A stretch of 35,978 bases of DNA from Chloroflexota bacterium (GCA_020349245.1 CP070764.1:3793479-3829456), one strand, 5' to 3'; positions 8,057 to 18,571 are shown, counted from the first letter of the stretch. The notes: a model not told the origin generated them from the sequence alone. Program-made: numbers and translations.

Positions 8057-9328
8057 TTAATCAACCCACTCGAGTTCGTTGTCACCAATAATCACAATAT
8101 CACCCGCTTCAGCTCCCAGTGAGCGCAATTCCTGTTCAATTCCGAGTGATTGTAATATTTTTTGGAAGCGCCTGACGGATTGATCATATTCCCAGTACGT
8201 CATTGCAGCTGCCCGTTCTATCGCTTCACCCCGGATCCGCCAACCGTTTCCTTCCCTGCTTACAACATATTCTTCCGGGTCAGACTCGTGTCTATAGACC
8301 GGGAGTTCATCTGGTTCTTTAGATTCCTGTACCTCTGAGAGAAGTTTCGCTGCAGCAAACAAGATTTCCCGCACATTGATCCTGGTAAGTGCAGAGATCG
8401 CCATGGGTTTAAGGTCTTTTCCAGCACCTTTTGCCAATAATTTCTTTTCGATTTGCGGCCAGCGCTGTTTAACTTCCGGTAAATCGATTTTATTATAGGC
8501 AACAATTTGAGGTTTCTTCTCCAGATCAGGATCGTATAAAGACAACTCACTATTGATTTGCGCATAATCCAGCAGTGGATCATCTGCTAGGCCATCCAAG
8601 ATATGTATCAAGACTCGTGTGCGTCGAATGTGACGCAGGAATTCATGACCTAAGCCTATCCCTTGGTGGGCTCCTTCGATCAACCCGGGAATATCAGCCA
8701 GCACGAGAGAGAGATCCTCATCAAGCATCGCCACACCGAGATTTGGTATTAATGTTGTAAATGGATATGGGGCAATTTTGGGTTTTGCATGCGTTACAGC
8801 TGCTAAGAAAGTAGATTTTCCTGCGTTGGGCACACCCACAATACCAATATCTGCAATCAAACGCAATTCAAGGCGTAAATTTCTTTCCTCAGCGGGCTCA
8901 CCTTTCTCTGCAATGCGCGGAGTGCGGTTTCGCGAATTGGCAAAGCGTGCATTTCCACGTCCGCCACGCCCGCCTTGCGCCACGACAATATGATCCCCTG
9001 GAGAAACCAGATCTCCGACCATATCGCCCGTATCATCGTCATAGATTAGTGTTCCGGGAGGTATATTAATAACCAAATCATCACCAGATCGCCCTGTTTT
9101 ATTGCTGCCTCCCCCGATTTTTCCATCCTCAGCTTTGAATTTCTGCTTATGCTGAAAAGCTGCCAGGGTATTCAATGTACTCTTTACTTCGAGGACCACG
9201 TTTCCGCCGAAACCGCCATCTCCCCCATCTGGCCCACCAAAGGGGACATACTTTTCCCGGCGGAAATGGACAATGCCATCTCCACCTTTTCCGGAGGCTA
9301 CATGGATGCGGGCTTCATCAATGAACAT
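8057..9328 (-). CDS. obgE: Obg family GTPase
   Basis: Large-ribosomal-subunit assembly and stress GTPase. The glycine-rich Obg domain covers residues 1-158 (SGKGGDGIVHFRREK, GGPDGGDGG). The G domain has G1 GVPNAGKS, the switch threonines YPFTT, G3 DIPGLIEGA, G4 NKID and G5 SAL. The C-terminal OCT domain begins at EYVVSREGNGWRI, as in Gram-positive Obg proteins. The ATG at 9328 (MFIDEARI) matches the family start; a TTG four codons earlier (9340) is possible but neither has a strong ribosome binding site. The product is 423 aa. It is first in an obg-nadD unit and diverges from rex. Confidence 0.96.
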   Translation of the reverse strand: MFIDEARIHVASGKGGDGIVHFRREKYVPFGGPDGGDGGFGGNVVLEVKSTLNTLAAFQHKQKFKAEDGKIGGGSNKTGRSGDDLVINIPPGTLIYDDDTGDMVGDLVSPGDHIVVAQGGRGGRGNARFANSRNRTPRIAEKGEPAEERNLRLELRLIADIGIVGVPNAGKSTFLAAVTHAKPKIAPYPFTTLIPNLGVAMLDEDLSLVLADIPGLIEGAHQGIGLGHEFLRHIRRTRVLIHILDGLADDPLLDYAQINSELSLYDPDLEKKPQIVAYNKIDLPEVKQRWPQIEKKLLAKGAGKDLKPMAISALTRINVREILFAAAKLLSEVQESKEPDELPVYRHESDPEEYVVSREGNGWRIRGEAIERAAAMTYWEYDQSVRRFQKILQSLGIEQELRSLGAEAGDIVIIGDNELEWVD

Positions 9329-9369
9329 GAGGTATACCAAATTCTGGTCAAGATTAAGGAACGCGCTAG

Positions 9370-9378
9370 ATTATACCA
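9370..9378 (-). promoter_or_regulatory. Extended -10 promoter for obg-nadD
   Basis: On the minus strand the sequence reads TGGTATAAT, a TG-n extended -10 with a perfect TATAAT, 42 bp before the obg start codon. The -35 position (CAGCTA) is poor, as is usual for extended -10 promoters. Confidence 0.5.
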
Positions 9379-9445
9379 GTCCAAGAGGTAAATAGCTGCT
9401 CACAGATCCTGAAAGCTGACAACAAATTAATTCCAACTCGTATCA

Positions 9446-9465
9446 AATTTGTACACAAATTGTGT
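9446..9465. promoter_or_regulatory. Overlapping palindromes, candidate Rex operator
   Basis: AATTTGT-AC-ACAAATT (9446-9461) is a perfect inverted repeat with 7-bp arms and a 2-bp centre. ACACAA-A-TTGTGT (9453-9465) is a second, overlapping perfect repeat. Rex proteins bind TTGTGAA-n4-TTCACAA-like sites, and the TTGT/ACAA halves here are similar although the spacing is shorter. The position 61-80 bp before the rex start codon fits autoregulation and could also affect divergent obg. Binding by Rex is inference. Confidence 0.4.
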
Positions 9466-9525
9466 TATTATTGTGGGGCTTTGCACAAACCCAAAATGGC
9501 ATTAATTTGTAATTGAGGAGGAACG

Positions 9526-10143
9526 ATGGAAGAAAAATTTATCCCTGATATTGTTATTGGACGATTGCCGATATATTTGCGTGCTTTGCAGGGCATGCTT
9601 TCAGAAAATCGCCGGGTAACTTCCTCCCAGGAATTGGGTGAACGCTTGGGTATCTCTGCAGCTCAAATTCGCAAAGATCTCTCTCAATTTGGTGAATTTG
9701 GTAAACAAGGAACAGGTTATTCGATCGAATTTCTAGCTGATCAAATCGGAAAAATTCTGAAAGTCGATCGAGTCTGGGATATGGCAGTGGTAGGTGCTGG
9801 AGATATCGGCTCTGCAATCGCCCGCTATCAAGGATTCGCAAATCGAGGCTTGCAGGTTGCAATGGTGTTCGATAATGATCCTGAAAAAATTGGCAGTCAG
9901 ATCGGCTCCTTTGTTATTGAGGACATCAAGGATTTAAAACAAAAAATTCAAGAGTCAGGGATATTAATTGCAATGATTGCAACCCCAAGCCTAGCAGCGC
10001 AAGAGGTAGCTGAAGAGCTTGTAACTGCAGGGATAAAAGCCATCCTTAATTATGCACCCATTAATCTCAGTGTCAACGAGCATGTTCATGTCCAGTATAT
10101 CGACCCAGTTATCCACCTCCAGAGGATGACTTATTATTTGTAG
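9526..10143 (+). CDS. rex: Redox-sensing transcriptional repressor Rex
   Basis: NADH/NAD+-responsive repressor of respiratory and fermentative genes. The 205-aa product has an N-terminal winged helix (IVIGRLPIYLRAL, RVTSSQELGERLGISAAQIRKD, with the Rex hallmark LSQFGEFGKQGTGY) and a C-terminal Rossmann domain (VVGAGDIGSAIARYQGF, VFDNDPEKIG) that binds NAD(H). Length is standard. The ATG has AGGAGG at 9516-9521. It is transcribed divergently from obg and ends before a strong hairpin at 10189-10229. Palindromes upstream suggest autoregulation. The presence of Rex beside the ATP synthase genes is consistent with redox control of energy metabolism in a facultative or strict anaerobe. Confidence 0.96.
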   Translation: MEEKFIPDIVIGRLPIYLRALQGMLSENRRVTSSQELGERLGISAAQIRKDLSQFGEFGKQGTGYSIEFLADQIGKILKVDRVWDMAVVGAGDIGSAIARYQGFANRGLQVAMVFDNDPEKIGSQIGSFVIEDIKDLKQKIQESGILIAMIATPSLAAQEVAEELVTAGIKAILNYAPINLSVNEHVHVQYIDPVIHLQRMTYYL

Positions 10144-10188
10144 GGTATTATCTCCACTCGAAATTTCGGTTTAACCCAGGTTGGAGAA

Positions 10189-10229
10189 AGAAAACCAGTC
10201 CCGTGATGATGCCACGGGACTGGTTTTCT
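10189..10229. terminator. Bidirectional terminator between rex and the atp-mreB operon
   Basis: A perfect 17-bp stem (10189-10205 with 10213-10229) closes a 7-nt loop. The base of each arm is AGAAAACC/GGTTTTCT, so there are short T-rich tails in both directions. It sits between the convergent rex and mreB-like genes and should end both transcripts. Confidence 0.85.
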
Positions 10230-10291
10230 GTTTGGCTATACGCAATTTTGCTATTTCATACCAGATTCTCCCCTGCTTTCCCTACGAAAAA

Positions 10292-11305
10292 TCAAACCAG
10301 GGGCAAATTCCTTTTTATCTTGGGATATACATTTGGATCAAGTGCCGTGGCAGCACCCTCAGCGATGCAGGTGAGCGAATTATCGACCAAGTATGCAGGA
10401 ACACCGAGCTCCTTGGTCATTAGGCGATCAATCCCAGGCAGAGCTGCTCCCCCGCCACACACTGCCACACCGCGATCAATAATATCCGAAACCAGTTCAG
10501 GAGGTGTTTTCTCGAGGACTTTTCGAGCAGTTTCCACTAACCTTTTTAATGGCTCTTTTAATGCCTCGAGAACATCATCATTGGTTATATTCAACGAACG
10601 GGGTAGTCCACTGACCTGGTCTTGTGCCTGAATCTCGATACTTCTTTCCTCTTCCTGGCGAATCGCCGTACCAAGTTTAAACTTTACCTGCTCAGCAGTT
10701 GTGGAGCCAATAATTAACCCGTATTTCTTGCGAATATGGGTGATTATTGCCTCATCAAGTTGAATCCCCCCGAATCTAATAGAGTCTGCCGCGACAATCC
10801 CATACATGGCAAGGACTGCTGCCTGGGTTGTTCCAGCGCCTAAGCATAAAACCATGTTCCCGGATGGCGTCCCGATGGGCAGGTCCATGCCCAGTGCAGC
10901 GGCCAGGGGTTGTTGGATCAAGTAGGCTTCCCTTGACCCTGCCTGTAGGATAGCTTCGTGAACTGCCCTGCTTTCCACGCTGGTTACACCATAAGGCACT
11001 GTAATCATCACTTTGGGACGAAAAAACCTGCTTGAACCGCTAACCTTGCGGATCACATATTCCAGAAATTTTTCGGTGATCTCGTAATCTGCGATCACCC
11101 CGTTCTGCATAGGTCGGGCAACTTCGATCGATTCAGGGACTTTCCCGAGCATTTCTTGGGCTTCTTCACCCACAGAGACGATCTTCTGCTCGTCGACGGC
11201 AATAGCCACGACAGTCGGTTCTTGAAGTGCTAGTTTATTGCCGACAACGATGCGGGTGAACATCGTGCCAAGATCTACACCCAGGTCTCTTGAGAATACA
11301 GCCAT
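10292..11305 (-). CDS. MreB-like actin-family protein with altered active site
   Basis: A 337-aa full-length relative of MreB/Mbl, the bacterial actin that guides lateral wall synthesis or, in wall-poor lineages, cell shape. The first phosphate loop GVDLGTMFT (residues 9-17), ARPMQNGVIADYE (63-74), and the adenosine-site AVCGGGAALPG (281-291) are conserved. Two catalytic positions are not: the family motif LIEEPMAAAIG is LIQQPLAAALG here (Gln131-Gln132), and DIGGGTTE is CLGAGTTQ (Cys154 to Gln161), removing the Glu and Asp that activate the attacking water. Nucleotide binding may remain but hydrolysis should be weak or absent. The gene begins 3 bp after the atpC stop, so it is in the F1-ATPase operon. 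A canonical mreB probably exists elsewhere. Confidence 0.88.
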   Translation of the reverse strand: MAVFSRDLGVDLGTMFTRIVVGNKLALQEPTVVAIAVDEQKIVSVGEEAQEMLGKVPESIEVARPMQNGVIADYEITEKFLEYVIRKVSGSSRFFRPKVMITVPYGVTSVESRAVHEAILQAGSREAYLIQQPLAAALGMDLPIGTPSGNMVLCLGAGTTQAAVLAMYGIVAADSIRFGGIQLDEAIITHIRKKYGLIIGSTTAEQVKFKLGTAIRQEEERSIEIQAQDQVSGLPRSLNITNDDVLEALKEPLKRLVETARKVLEKTPPELVSDIIDRGVAVCGGGAALPGIDRLMTKELGVPAYLVDNSLTCIAEGAATALDPNVYPKIKRNLPLV

Positions 11306-11308
11306 AAC

Positions 11309-11764
11309 CTATTCTGTATCAGTGTCCCGCATAGAAGGCATCTGACTTCGCTTGCCACTGCGATAGCGGCGTACTGCTTCCAATCTCAGGTTCGATCTCC
11401 TAAGCGCTGCTTCTAATTTGAGGAAAGAATCTGTATCCGCCGGTATACCCTCCTTGAGCAGATCTTCAGCCCTTTTCCGGGCAGCTTCCGCCCGGGCAAC
11501 ATCGATTTCCACCACGTTCTCAGCGCTGTCTGCGAGAACAGTAATCAGGTCAGGTTGCACCTCAACCACGCCACCTGCCACAGTGAAGACTTCTTCCTCG
11601 CCTTTTTGACGTACCTTGAGAATCCCAAATTTTAAGGTCGAAAGTAAGGGAGCGTGGTTTGGCAAGATGCCCATTTCCCCGGCTGTACCCGGAATTACAA
11701 CAATATCTGCATCCCCCTCCCATACCATCCGATCTTGCGATACGATTTCACATCGAATAGGCAT
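11309..11764 (-). CDS. atpC: ATP synthase epsilon subunit
   Basis: Epsilon subunit of the F1 central stalk, which couples rotation to catalysis and inhibits ATP hydrolysis. The 151-aa product has the N-terminal beta sandwich (MPIRCEIVSQDRMVWEGDAD, GEMGILPNHAPLLSTLK, FTVAGGVVEVQPDLITVLAD) and a C-terminal helical hairpin rich in Glu, Ala and Arg. It is slightly longer than the usual 130-140 residues because of an extended polar tail (RSGKRSQMPSMRDTDTE). It follows atpD by 9 bp and precedes the mreB-like gene by 3 bp. AGAGGGA before the ATG is the ribosome binding site. Confidence 0.96.
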   Translation of the reverse strand: MPIRCEIVSQDRMVWEGDADIVVIPGTAGEMGILPNHAPLLSTLKFGILKVRQKGEEEVFTVAGGVVEVQPDLITVLADSAENVVEIDVARAEAARKRAEDLLKEGIPADTDSFLKLEAALRRSNLRLEAVRRYRSGKRSQMPSMRDTDTE

Positions 11765-11773
11765 TTGTCCCTC

Positions 11774-13210
<1,437 letters not shown>

Positions 13211-14104
13211 TTATTCAATATTGAGCGCCTCGGCACCACCGGTGATATCCAGCATTTCGTTAGTGATACCCTGTTGACGGGCTTTGTTATATTCCAGCTG
13301 TAAACCAGCTGCGAGCTCAGTAGCACTGTCAGTTGCGTTCTTCATGGCCACCATTCGGGCTGCATGTTCACTGGCCAGCGATTCCAGAATTGCATGGTAG
13401 ACCTGGAGTGCCGTGAAGCGCGGCACGATTTCATCCAAGATCTCCGTTTGCCCCGGTTCATAAATATAAGACGAGGAGGCAGCACGTTCAGAACGGGCAA
13501 AGTCTTGTACCCTATCAGCTTCTGCACCGATCTCCAGGGGCAAGAGCTTCTTTGAAATTGGAATTTGCGAAACCATATTCACAAAATCTGTGTACACCAA
13601 GAATACTTCATCGCTGCGTCCCTCAAGATACTCCTCCACCGCCAGGCGACCGATGGCGGAAACGTCGGCAAATGAAGGTGCAGCGGGTAGCTTGCTGAAT
13701 TCGGCTAATATTCTCTCTCCCCGGCGGGCGATTAGGTCACGCCCCTTGCGACCAACTGTGATGTACTGTACCGGGACAGGGTATTCGCCAAACTGACTCA
13801 ACGTATATCGCACGATATTGGTCGTGTATGGTCCGGCTAGACCGCGATCTCCGGTGACCAAAACGACCAGCACATTGTCGATATTCTCCCTGCGGGTCAA
13901 CAAAGGATGCAGCGATTCACGCCCAGGCTGCCCAGCGATATGGGTGAGTACTTGCCAGGCCTTTGTCGCATAAGGCCGAGTATTCATGACAGCCTGCATG
14001 GCTTTTCGAACCTTGCTGGCACTCACTGCCTGCAGGGCGCGGGTCACCTGAGCAATATTCTTTACACTACGAATTCGGAGGCGAACTTCTCTTGCAGTTG
14101 ACAT
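13211..14104 (-). CDS. atpG: ATP synthase gamma subunit
   Basis: Rotating central-stalk subunit of F1. The 297-aa product begins MSTAREVRLRIRSVKNIAQV, the N-terminal helix with the conserved IRSVKNI pattern, contains VTGDRGLAGPYTTNI (family GDRGLCGGFN), and ends in the second coiled-coil helix MKNATDSATELAAGLQLEYNKARQ followed by ITNEMLDITGGAEAL, the typical C-terminal signature. It lies 6 bp after atpA and 39 bp before atpD. No features out of the ordinary apart from the Ala/Pro replacement in the GGFN loop. Confidence 0.97.
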   Translation of the reverse strand: MSTAREVRLRIRSVKNIAQVTRALQAVSASKVRKAMQAVMNTRPYATKAWQVLTHIAGQPGRESLHPLLTRRENIDNVLVVLVTGDRGLAGPYTTNIVRYTLSQFGEYPVPVQYITVGRKGRDLIARRGERILAEFSKLPAAPSFADVSAIGRLAVEEYLEGRSDEVFLVYTDFVNMVSQIPISKKLLPLEIGAEADRVQDFARSERAASSSYIYEPGQTEILDEIVPRFTALQVYHAILESLASEHAARMVAMKNATDSATELAAGLQLEYNKARQQGITNEMLDITGGAEALNIE

Positions 14105-14110
14105 GATTCT

Positions 14111-15772
14111 CTACAACCAGGTTGAGTTGAATGTCTTGATCGCTTCATGGAGTGCCGTGCTGTTCTCCTCAGTCACCGCTTTCTTTTCTGCAATATCCTT
14201 CGCAATTTCCGAGTGAGAGGTCTCCATATACCTGAGCAGACTCTCTTTCCAGGACTCCATGCGGTCAATGGGGATCTGGTCTGCGTATCCATTTGTCCCG
14301 GCAAACAAAATCACCACCTGGTTTTCTAACGAAAACGGTTCATATTGGGGCTGCTTAAGGATTTCCTGCAGCTTCTGTCCCCTGTTTAGCTGAGCCTGGG
14401 TTGCCTTATCCAAATCAGAGCCGAACTGGGCAAAAGCAGCCAGTTCACGGAAGGAGGCCATATCCAACCTTAATCGACTCGCAACCTGCTTCATAGCCTT
14501 GGTTTGGGCATCACCACCCACCCTGGACACCGAAAGGCCGACATTGATCGCCGGACGGATACCGGCGTAAAACAAGTTGCTCTCGAGATAAATCTGTCCA
14601 TCCGTGATCGAAATGACATTTGTCGGGATATAAGCAGATACATCTCCTAGCAAGGTCTCGATGATCGGCAAGGCAGTCAAAGACCCACCTGAACCCTTTA
14701 CCTTGACCACTCTGTTGTCAGCAGAATTTTCCATCTCGTCAAGTGCAGTTTTTGCATCATGTTCGGCTAATGGACCGCTGTACGTGGTTTTGTCCTGGGC
14801 ATCCTGCTCATCTGCTGACTCTCCAGGGAAATCTTTAGGCACAATGACATATTTGTTGGCCAGCTTTGCCGCTCGCTCGAGCAGGCGCGAATGAAGATAA
14901 AATACATCTCCAGGATATGCTTCACGCCCTGGTGGTCGGCGAAGCAGCAAGGATACTTGGCGATACGCCCAAGCATGTTTCGACAGGTCATCATAGACCA
15001 CGAGGGCGTCCCGTCCGGTTTCCATAAATTCTTCGCCCATGGCGCAGCCTGCATAAGGTGCAATGTACTGCAGCGCAGCAGGTTCATCCGCAGAGGCGAT
15101 AACAACAGTAGTGTATTCCATGGCACCAAATCGGGTGAGTATGTCTACTGTACGAGCAATACCTGCTTTCTTTTGTCCGATTGCAACATAGATACAAAGC
15201 AGGTTTTTCCCTTTTTGGTTAATAATCGTATCAATCGTGATGGCGGTTTTTCCAGTTTGCCGGTCGCCGATGATCAACTCTCGCTGACCGCGACCGATAG
15301 GAGTCATAGCATCAATGGCGATCAAACCAGTCTGCACAGGGGTATCTACGTCTTTTCGCTCCACAACGCCCGGGGCAATACGCTCAATCGCACGGTAGCG
15401 ATCTGTTTTGATCGCTCCTTTACCATCCACCGGTTGACCGAGAGCGTTTACGACCCTACCCACCAGTGCATCTCCAACTGGAACCGAAGCAATGCGACCG
15501 GTTGAGCGAACCAGCATACCTTCCTCGATTGCTGAATATTCTCCCATGATGATCACACCTACGCTGTCGCTTTCCAGGTTGAATGCAATACCCATCACAC
15601 CGTTCGCAAACTGTACCAGCTCCTGGGCTCGCACCGAGGAAAGCCCATCAACCCTGGCAATACCATCCCCTGCCTCCAGCACATTGCCTACATCACTTAC
15701 GCCAACCTCGCGCTTGTAATCTTCAATCTGCTTTTGCAGGTCTGCAGTTATATTATTGATAAGATCCGTCAT
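14111..15772 (-). CDS. atpA: ATP synthase alpha subunit
   Basis: Non-catalytic nucleotide-binding alpha subunit of F1. The start at 15772 ([16 protein letters not shown]) is chosen because GGAGG at 15777-15781 precedes it by 4 bp; the frame runs further upstream to 15841 but would overlap the M42 gene. The product is 553 aa, longer than the 500-510 of E. coli because of an extended C-terminus. The P-loop is [10 protein letters not shown], followed by [21 protein letters not shown] and [25 protein letters not shown]. An insertion rich in charged residues ([13 protein letters not shown]) follows the LLERA motif. It starts 16 bp after the M42 peptidase stop and lacks upstream atpH, atpF, atpE or atpB. 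Confidence 0.98.
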   Translation of the reverse strand: MTDLINNITADLQKQIEDYKREVGVSDVGNVLEAGDGIARVDGLSSVRAQELVQFANGVMGIAFNLESDSVGVIIMGEYSAIEEGMLVRSTGRIASVPVGDALVGRVVNALGQPVDGKGAIKTDRYRAIERIAPGVVERKDVDTPVQTGLIAIDAMTPIGRGQRELIIGDRQTGKTAITIDTIINQKGKNLLCIYVAIGQKKAGIARTVDILTRFGAMEYTTVVIASADEPAALQYIAPYAGCAMGEEFMETGRDALVVYDDLSKHAWAYRQVSLLLRRPPGREAYPGDVFYLHSRLLERAAKLANKYVIVPKDFPGESADEQDAQDKTTYSGPLAEHDAKTALDEMENSADNRVVKVKGSGGSLTALPIIETLLGDVSAYIPTNVISITDGQIYLESNLFYAGIRPAINVGLSVSRVGGDAQTKAMKQVASRLRLDMASFRELAAFAQFGSDLDKATQAQLNRGQKLQEILKQPQYEPFSLENQVVILFAGTNGYADQIPIDRMESWKESLLRYMETSHSEIAKDIAEKKAVTEENSTALHEAIKTFNSTWL

Positions 15773-15788
15773 TATGCCTCCACAAAAA

Positions 15789-16862
15789 TTATGCTGTAAA
15801 TTCAGCGACTTTTTCAGAATCCAATCTCTTGAGCATTTCAACGAGCAATTTTACTGCGTTATCGTAATCGTCACGGTGAATGATTGAGCTATCGGAATGG
15901 ATGTGCCTTACAGGTACAGCGATAACAACAGTTGGTACGCCGGTATTGTGCAGGTGTATTGCTGCACCATCAGTGCTGCCGCCCTCTACATATGAAATCT
16001 GCAGGGGTACCTCAATCTCTTCGGCGAGATCCATCACAAAATCCCTAAATTTAATATTGGGGATCATCCGAGCATCGTAAATCAATACAGTAGGACCTTT
16101 TCCCAACTCCACCGAAGACTCTTCGGGTTTAATCCCAGGGACATCGCCAGCAATATCAGACTCCAAAACTATCGCCAGATCTGGATCTACTGCCCGCACA
16201 CTGGTGGTAGCTCCCCGCACACCCACTTCTTCCTGAACGGTTGCTACGCCAAATATCGTATTTGGGTGCTCACCCGGTTTTAGCTGTCTGAGACTGGATA
16301 TAATCAATGCCACCCCTACCCGATCATCAAAGGCCTTGGAAAGGTATGTTTTACCGCTCGCTAAGGGGACGAAATCTGCCCTTGGAATAACTGGATCTCC
16401 AGGTCTCACACCGGCATCTTCAACCTCTTCTTTGCTGGTAGCCCCGATGTCAATATACATATCCGTTCTTTTGACTACCTTGGTTCTTTGATCAGCAGAG
16501 AGCAGGTGCGGCGGTTTTGCCCCGATTACACCGACAACGTCACCCTTTTTCGTTTTGATCACTAATCGCTGGCCCAGCAAAACCTGGTCAAACCACCCAC
16601 CAAGCGGTAGGAAATGAAGAAAACCCTCCTTGGTGATGTGCTTGACCATGAAACCGATCTCATCCATGTGTCCAGCGAGCATCAATTTGGGTGCTTCAGA
16701 GCTTCCATTGACTTCGCAAATTACGCTGCCAATCTTGTCCTGAGATATTTTTCCAAGTGGTTCAAGAAGATTCCGGACAATATTCCTCACCGGGCTTTCA
16801 TAACCAGGGATACCGTTTGCCTCTGTTAGTTCCTTTAACAATTCCAGTGTTGAATCTGCCAT
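15789..16862 (-). CDS. M42 family aminopeptidase
   Basis: Co-catalytic metallo-aminopeptidase of family M42 (TET/glutamyl aminopeptidase type), which trims peptides released by proteases in the cytoplasm and usually forms dodecamers. The 357-aa protein shows the metal ligands in family order: GHMDEIGF (His65, Asp67), KAFDDRVGV (Asp180), [10 protein letters not shown] (Glu211 base, Glu212), VLESDIAGD (Asp236) and the final His in [14 protein letters not shown]. It is the first gene of the unit that continues 16 bp later with atpA, so peptide recycling and F1-ATPase genes share a transcript. An imperfect inverted repeat lies upstream at 16898-16916. Confidence 0.93.
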   Translation of the reverse strand: MADSTLELLKELTEANGIPGYESPVRNIVRNLLEPLGKISQDKIGSVICEVNGSSEAPKLMLAGHMDEIGFMVKHITKEGFLHFLPLGGWFDQVLLGQRLVIKTKKGDVVGVIGAKPPHLLSADQRTKVVKRTDMYIDIGATSKEEVEDAGVRPGDPVIPRADFVPLASGKTYLSKAFDDRVGVALIISSLRQLKPGEHPNTIFGVATVQEEVGVRGATTSVRAVDPDLAIVLESDIAGDVPGIKPEESSVELGKGPTVLIYDARMIPNIKFRDFVMDLAEEIEVPLQISYVEGGSTDGAAIHLHNTGVPTVVIAVPVRHIHSDSSIIHRDDYDNAVKLLVEMLKRLDSEKVAEFTA

Positions 16863-16897
16863 TTCTTAGAATCGGTCCTTTCTTCGTAACAAATATA

Positions 16898-16916
16898 TCG
16901 TGGGATATTTCCACAA
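16898..16916. promoter_or_regulatory. Imperfect inverted repeat upstream of the M42-atp operon
   Basis: Read on the minus strand the site is TTGTGGAAATATCCCACGA: arms TTGTGG and CCACGA match at five of six positions around a 7-bp centre. It resembles the Rex consensus TTGTGAA-n4-TTCACAA but is one base longer and imperfect. It is 36-54 bp before the M42 start codon, a sensible operator position. Rex control of this operon is a guess. Confidence 0.25.
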
Positions 16917-17109
16917 ATTGAATTCATCGATTTATCTACACGCGCAAAGCCAAAGGGGGCACACATCCCTTTCTCGTACCAGGTATATCAGCTTCTTGCG
17001 TGCTGTTGTGGATAAAAACGAACGTGAGCCAGGACATCATTCAAACAAAACCAGGCCCGTCAAATGATACCTGAAAGCGTCCATATTGTCCAGTTATTCA
17101 CAATTATCT

Positions 17110-17979
17110 TCAATCTTCATGATCTTCTTGGCTGACATTTTCTGGCCAGTGGGCTTTGGCATCCTTCCCTAATTCGCGCGACCGTTCATAAGCTGCCCAA
17201 ATTGCCCGAGAAATGGCAGTGCGAAAACCTGCCTTCTCCAAGTAATACAGGGCTGCTGCCGAAGTTCCTCCCGGAGAAGTCACCTGATTGCGTAAACGAG
17301 CAAGATGGACAGGATCCCTTTCGCGGGCGTAATAATCAACAGATCCACGGACCGTTTGAGCGACTAGCTTTTCAGCAACGCGCCTTGGAAATCCTAGGTG
17401 CACCCCGGCATCTACCATGGCTTCCATGAATAAGAAAACATATGCCGGTCCGGTGCCGGATAGCGCGGTAGCCATATTCAAATAATATTCTTCCTCAAGG
17501 AAGATTTCTTCTCCGAGAGCAGCCAGAATATCACGGGCAACCTCACATTGTTCCTCCGAGACTTTTGGCGAGGCAGTCCACACCGTGATGCCTTCACCAA
17601 TCTGGGCTGGTGTGTTGGGCATCGCGCGCACGATTGCTTCGTGCTCGAGACTGCCTCCGATCTTGGCGATAGGGGCTCCGGCAACGATCGATAACACCAG
17701 GGCATCTGGTTTGAGTACGCCCCGCATACTTTTCAGTACTGTATCCAGGCGTTGCGGTTTTACTGAGAGAACAACAACATCTGCTTTCCCAGCAGCTACT
17801 GAATTATCCGTTTCTGCAGCTATCTGATACCTGGTGCGCAACTCGTTTACCCGTTCTTCTCGAGGCCCAGAAGCGATCATTTGAGAGGGCTTGGCGACTT
17901 CTTGACGAATCAATCCAGCAATCATCGCCTCGGCCATCACTCCGGGTCCAATAAATGTGATAACTCTGTTTCCAAACAA
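17110..17979 (-). CDS. proC: Pyrroline-5-carboxylate reductase
   Basis: Reduces delta-1-pyrroline-5-carboxylate to proline with NAD(P)H, the last step of proline synthesis. The 289-aa product opens with a Rossmann motif ITFIGPGVMAEAMIAGL (family GxGNMGxA), has VLSVKPQ and AIVRAMPNTPAQIGEG, and the dimer/active-site segment ALSGTGPAYVFLFMEAM. The signature QTVRGSVDYY and QVTSPGGTSAAALYYLE complete the family pattern. A His/Glu-rich C-terminal tail (PENVSQEDHED) is added. It is the last gene of the yebC-ruvC-toroid-ruvA-proC unit, 16 bp after ruvA. Confidence 0.96.
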   Translation of the reverse strand: MFGNRVITFIGPGVMAEAMIAGLIRQEVAKPSQMIASGPREERVNELRTRYQIAAETDNSVAAGKADVVVLSVKPQRLDTVLKSMRGVLKPDALVLSIVAGAPIAKIGGSLEHEAIVRAMPNTPAQIGEGITVWTASPKVSEEQCEVARDILAALGEEIFLEEEYYLNMATALSGTGPAYVFLFMEAMVDAGVHLGFPRRVAEKLVAQTVRGSVDYYARERDPVHLARLRNQVTSPGGTSAAALYYLEKAGFRTAISRAIWAAYERSRELGKDAKAHWPENVSQEDHED

Positions 17980-17995
17980 AATCTGCCTCCAAAAA

Positions 17996-18571
17996 TTACG
18001 AAAAATAGCTTAACGCTATTCTCAATCGCATTTCAACTTCCTGGGGTGTATCCTTCGGTATGGATTGAACTGCTGACTGGGCTTCAACAAGGCTGTACCC
18101 TAAACTGACCAGGGCACCGATAACCTCGCCATCCGCTTCACTCATTGCGGCTAACGGTTCAAAGCCTTCCACCTTTGATACTTTATCCTGCAAATGAAAT
18201 AAGATCTTCTGTGCGGTTTTCTTTCCAACACCTGGAACCCGACTGAAAATCTCCACCTGTTCCGTCAGGATCGCTTTGCGGATAGTGTCCGGGGATAAGG
18301 TTGACAAGATCGTCACTGCCAATCGTGGACCCACACCGCTAACGCCCAAAAGCAATTCGAATATCTCACGGCTTTCGAGTGAATCAAAACCATACAAAGC
18401 CAGGTAATCTTGCCTAACAACCAGGTGAGTATGCAGAAATATCGACTTTCCTGGCGCGAATTCATCTGAGAGTGAGCTGGGTACATATACTTGAATCCCG
18501 ACTCCGCCAACTTCAATTATCAGAATCCCTTCCTCAATCCGGTTGATTTTTCCTTGTATTGAAGCAATCAA
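17996..18571 (-). CDS. ruvA: Holliday junction branch migration protein RuvA
   Basis: Binds four-way DNA junctions as a tetramer and loads RuvB for branch migration. The start is TTG at 18571 (M-IASIQGKI), which fits the family MIxxLxGxV start, has GGAAGGTG just upstream, and overlaps the preceding stop codon as TTGA (18568-18571). The frame extends upstream to 18622, but that start would lie deep in the preceding gene and break the family alignment. The product is 191 aa: OB domain, acidic-pin region VRQDYLALYGF (the usual Glu of the pin is Gln), two helix-hairpin-helix motifs (GVSGVGPRLA and VPGVGKKTA), and a C-terminal domain (ALVSLGYSLVEAQSA) that contacts RuvB. No ruvB is in the window. 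Confidence 0.95.
   Translation of the reverse strand: MIASIQGKINRIEEGILIIEVGGVGIQVYVPSSLSDEFAPGKSIFLHTHLVVRQDYLALYGFDSLESREIFELLLGVSGVGPRLAVTILSTLSPDTIRKAILTEQVEIFSRVPGVGKKTAQKILFHLQDKVSKVEGFEPLAAMSEADGEVIGALVSLGYSLVEAQSAVQSIPKDTPQEVEMRLRIALSYFS

Noticed and set aside
10203..10631. 142-codon plus-strand open frame
   Set aside because: It is antisense to the mreB-like gene, begins inside the rex terminator hairpin, and has no family match or ribosome site.
14891..15505. 204-codon plus-strand open frame
   Set aside because: Antisense to atpA, with composition typical of a shadow frame.
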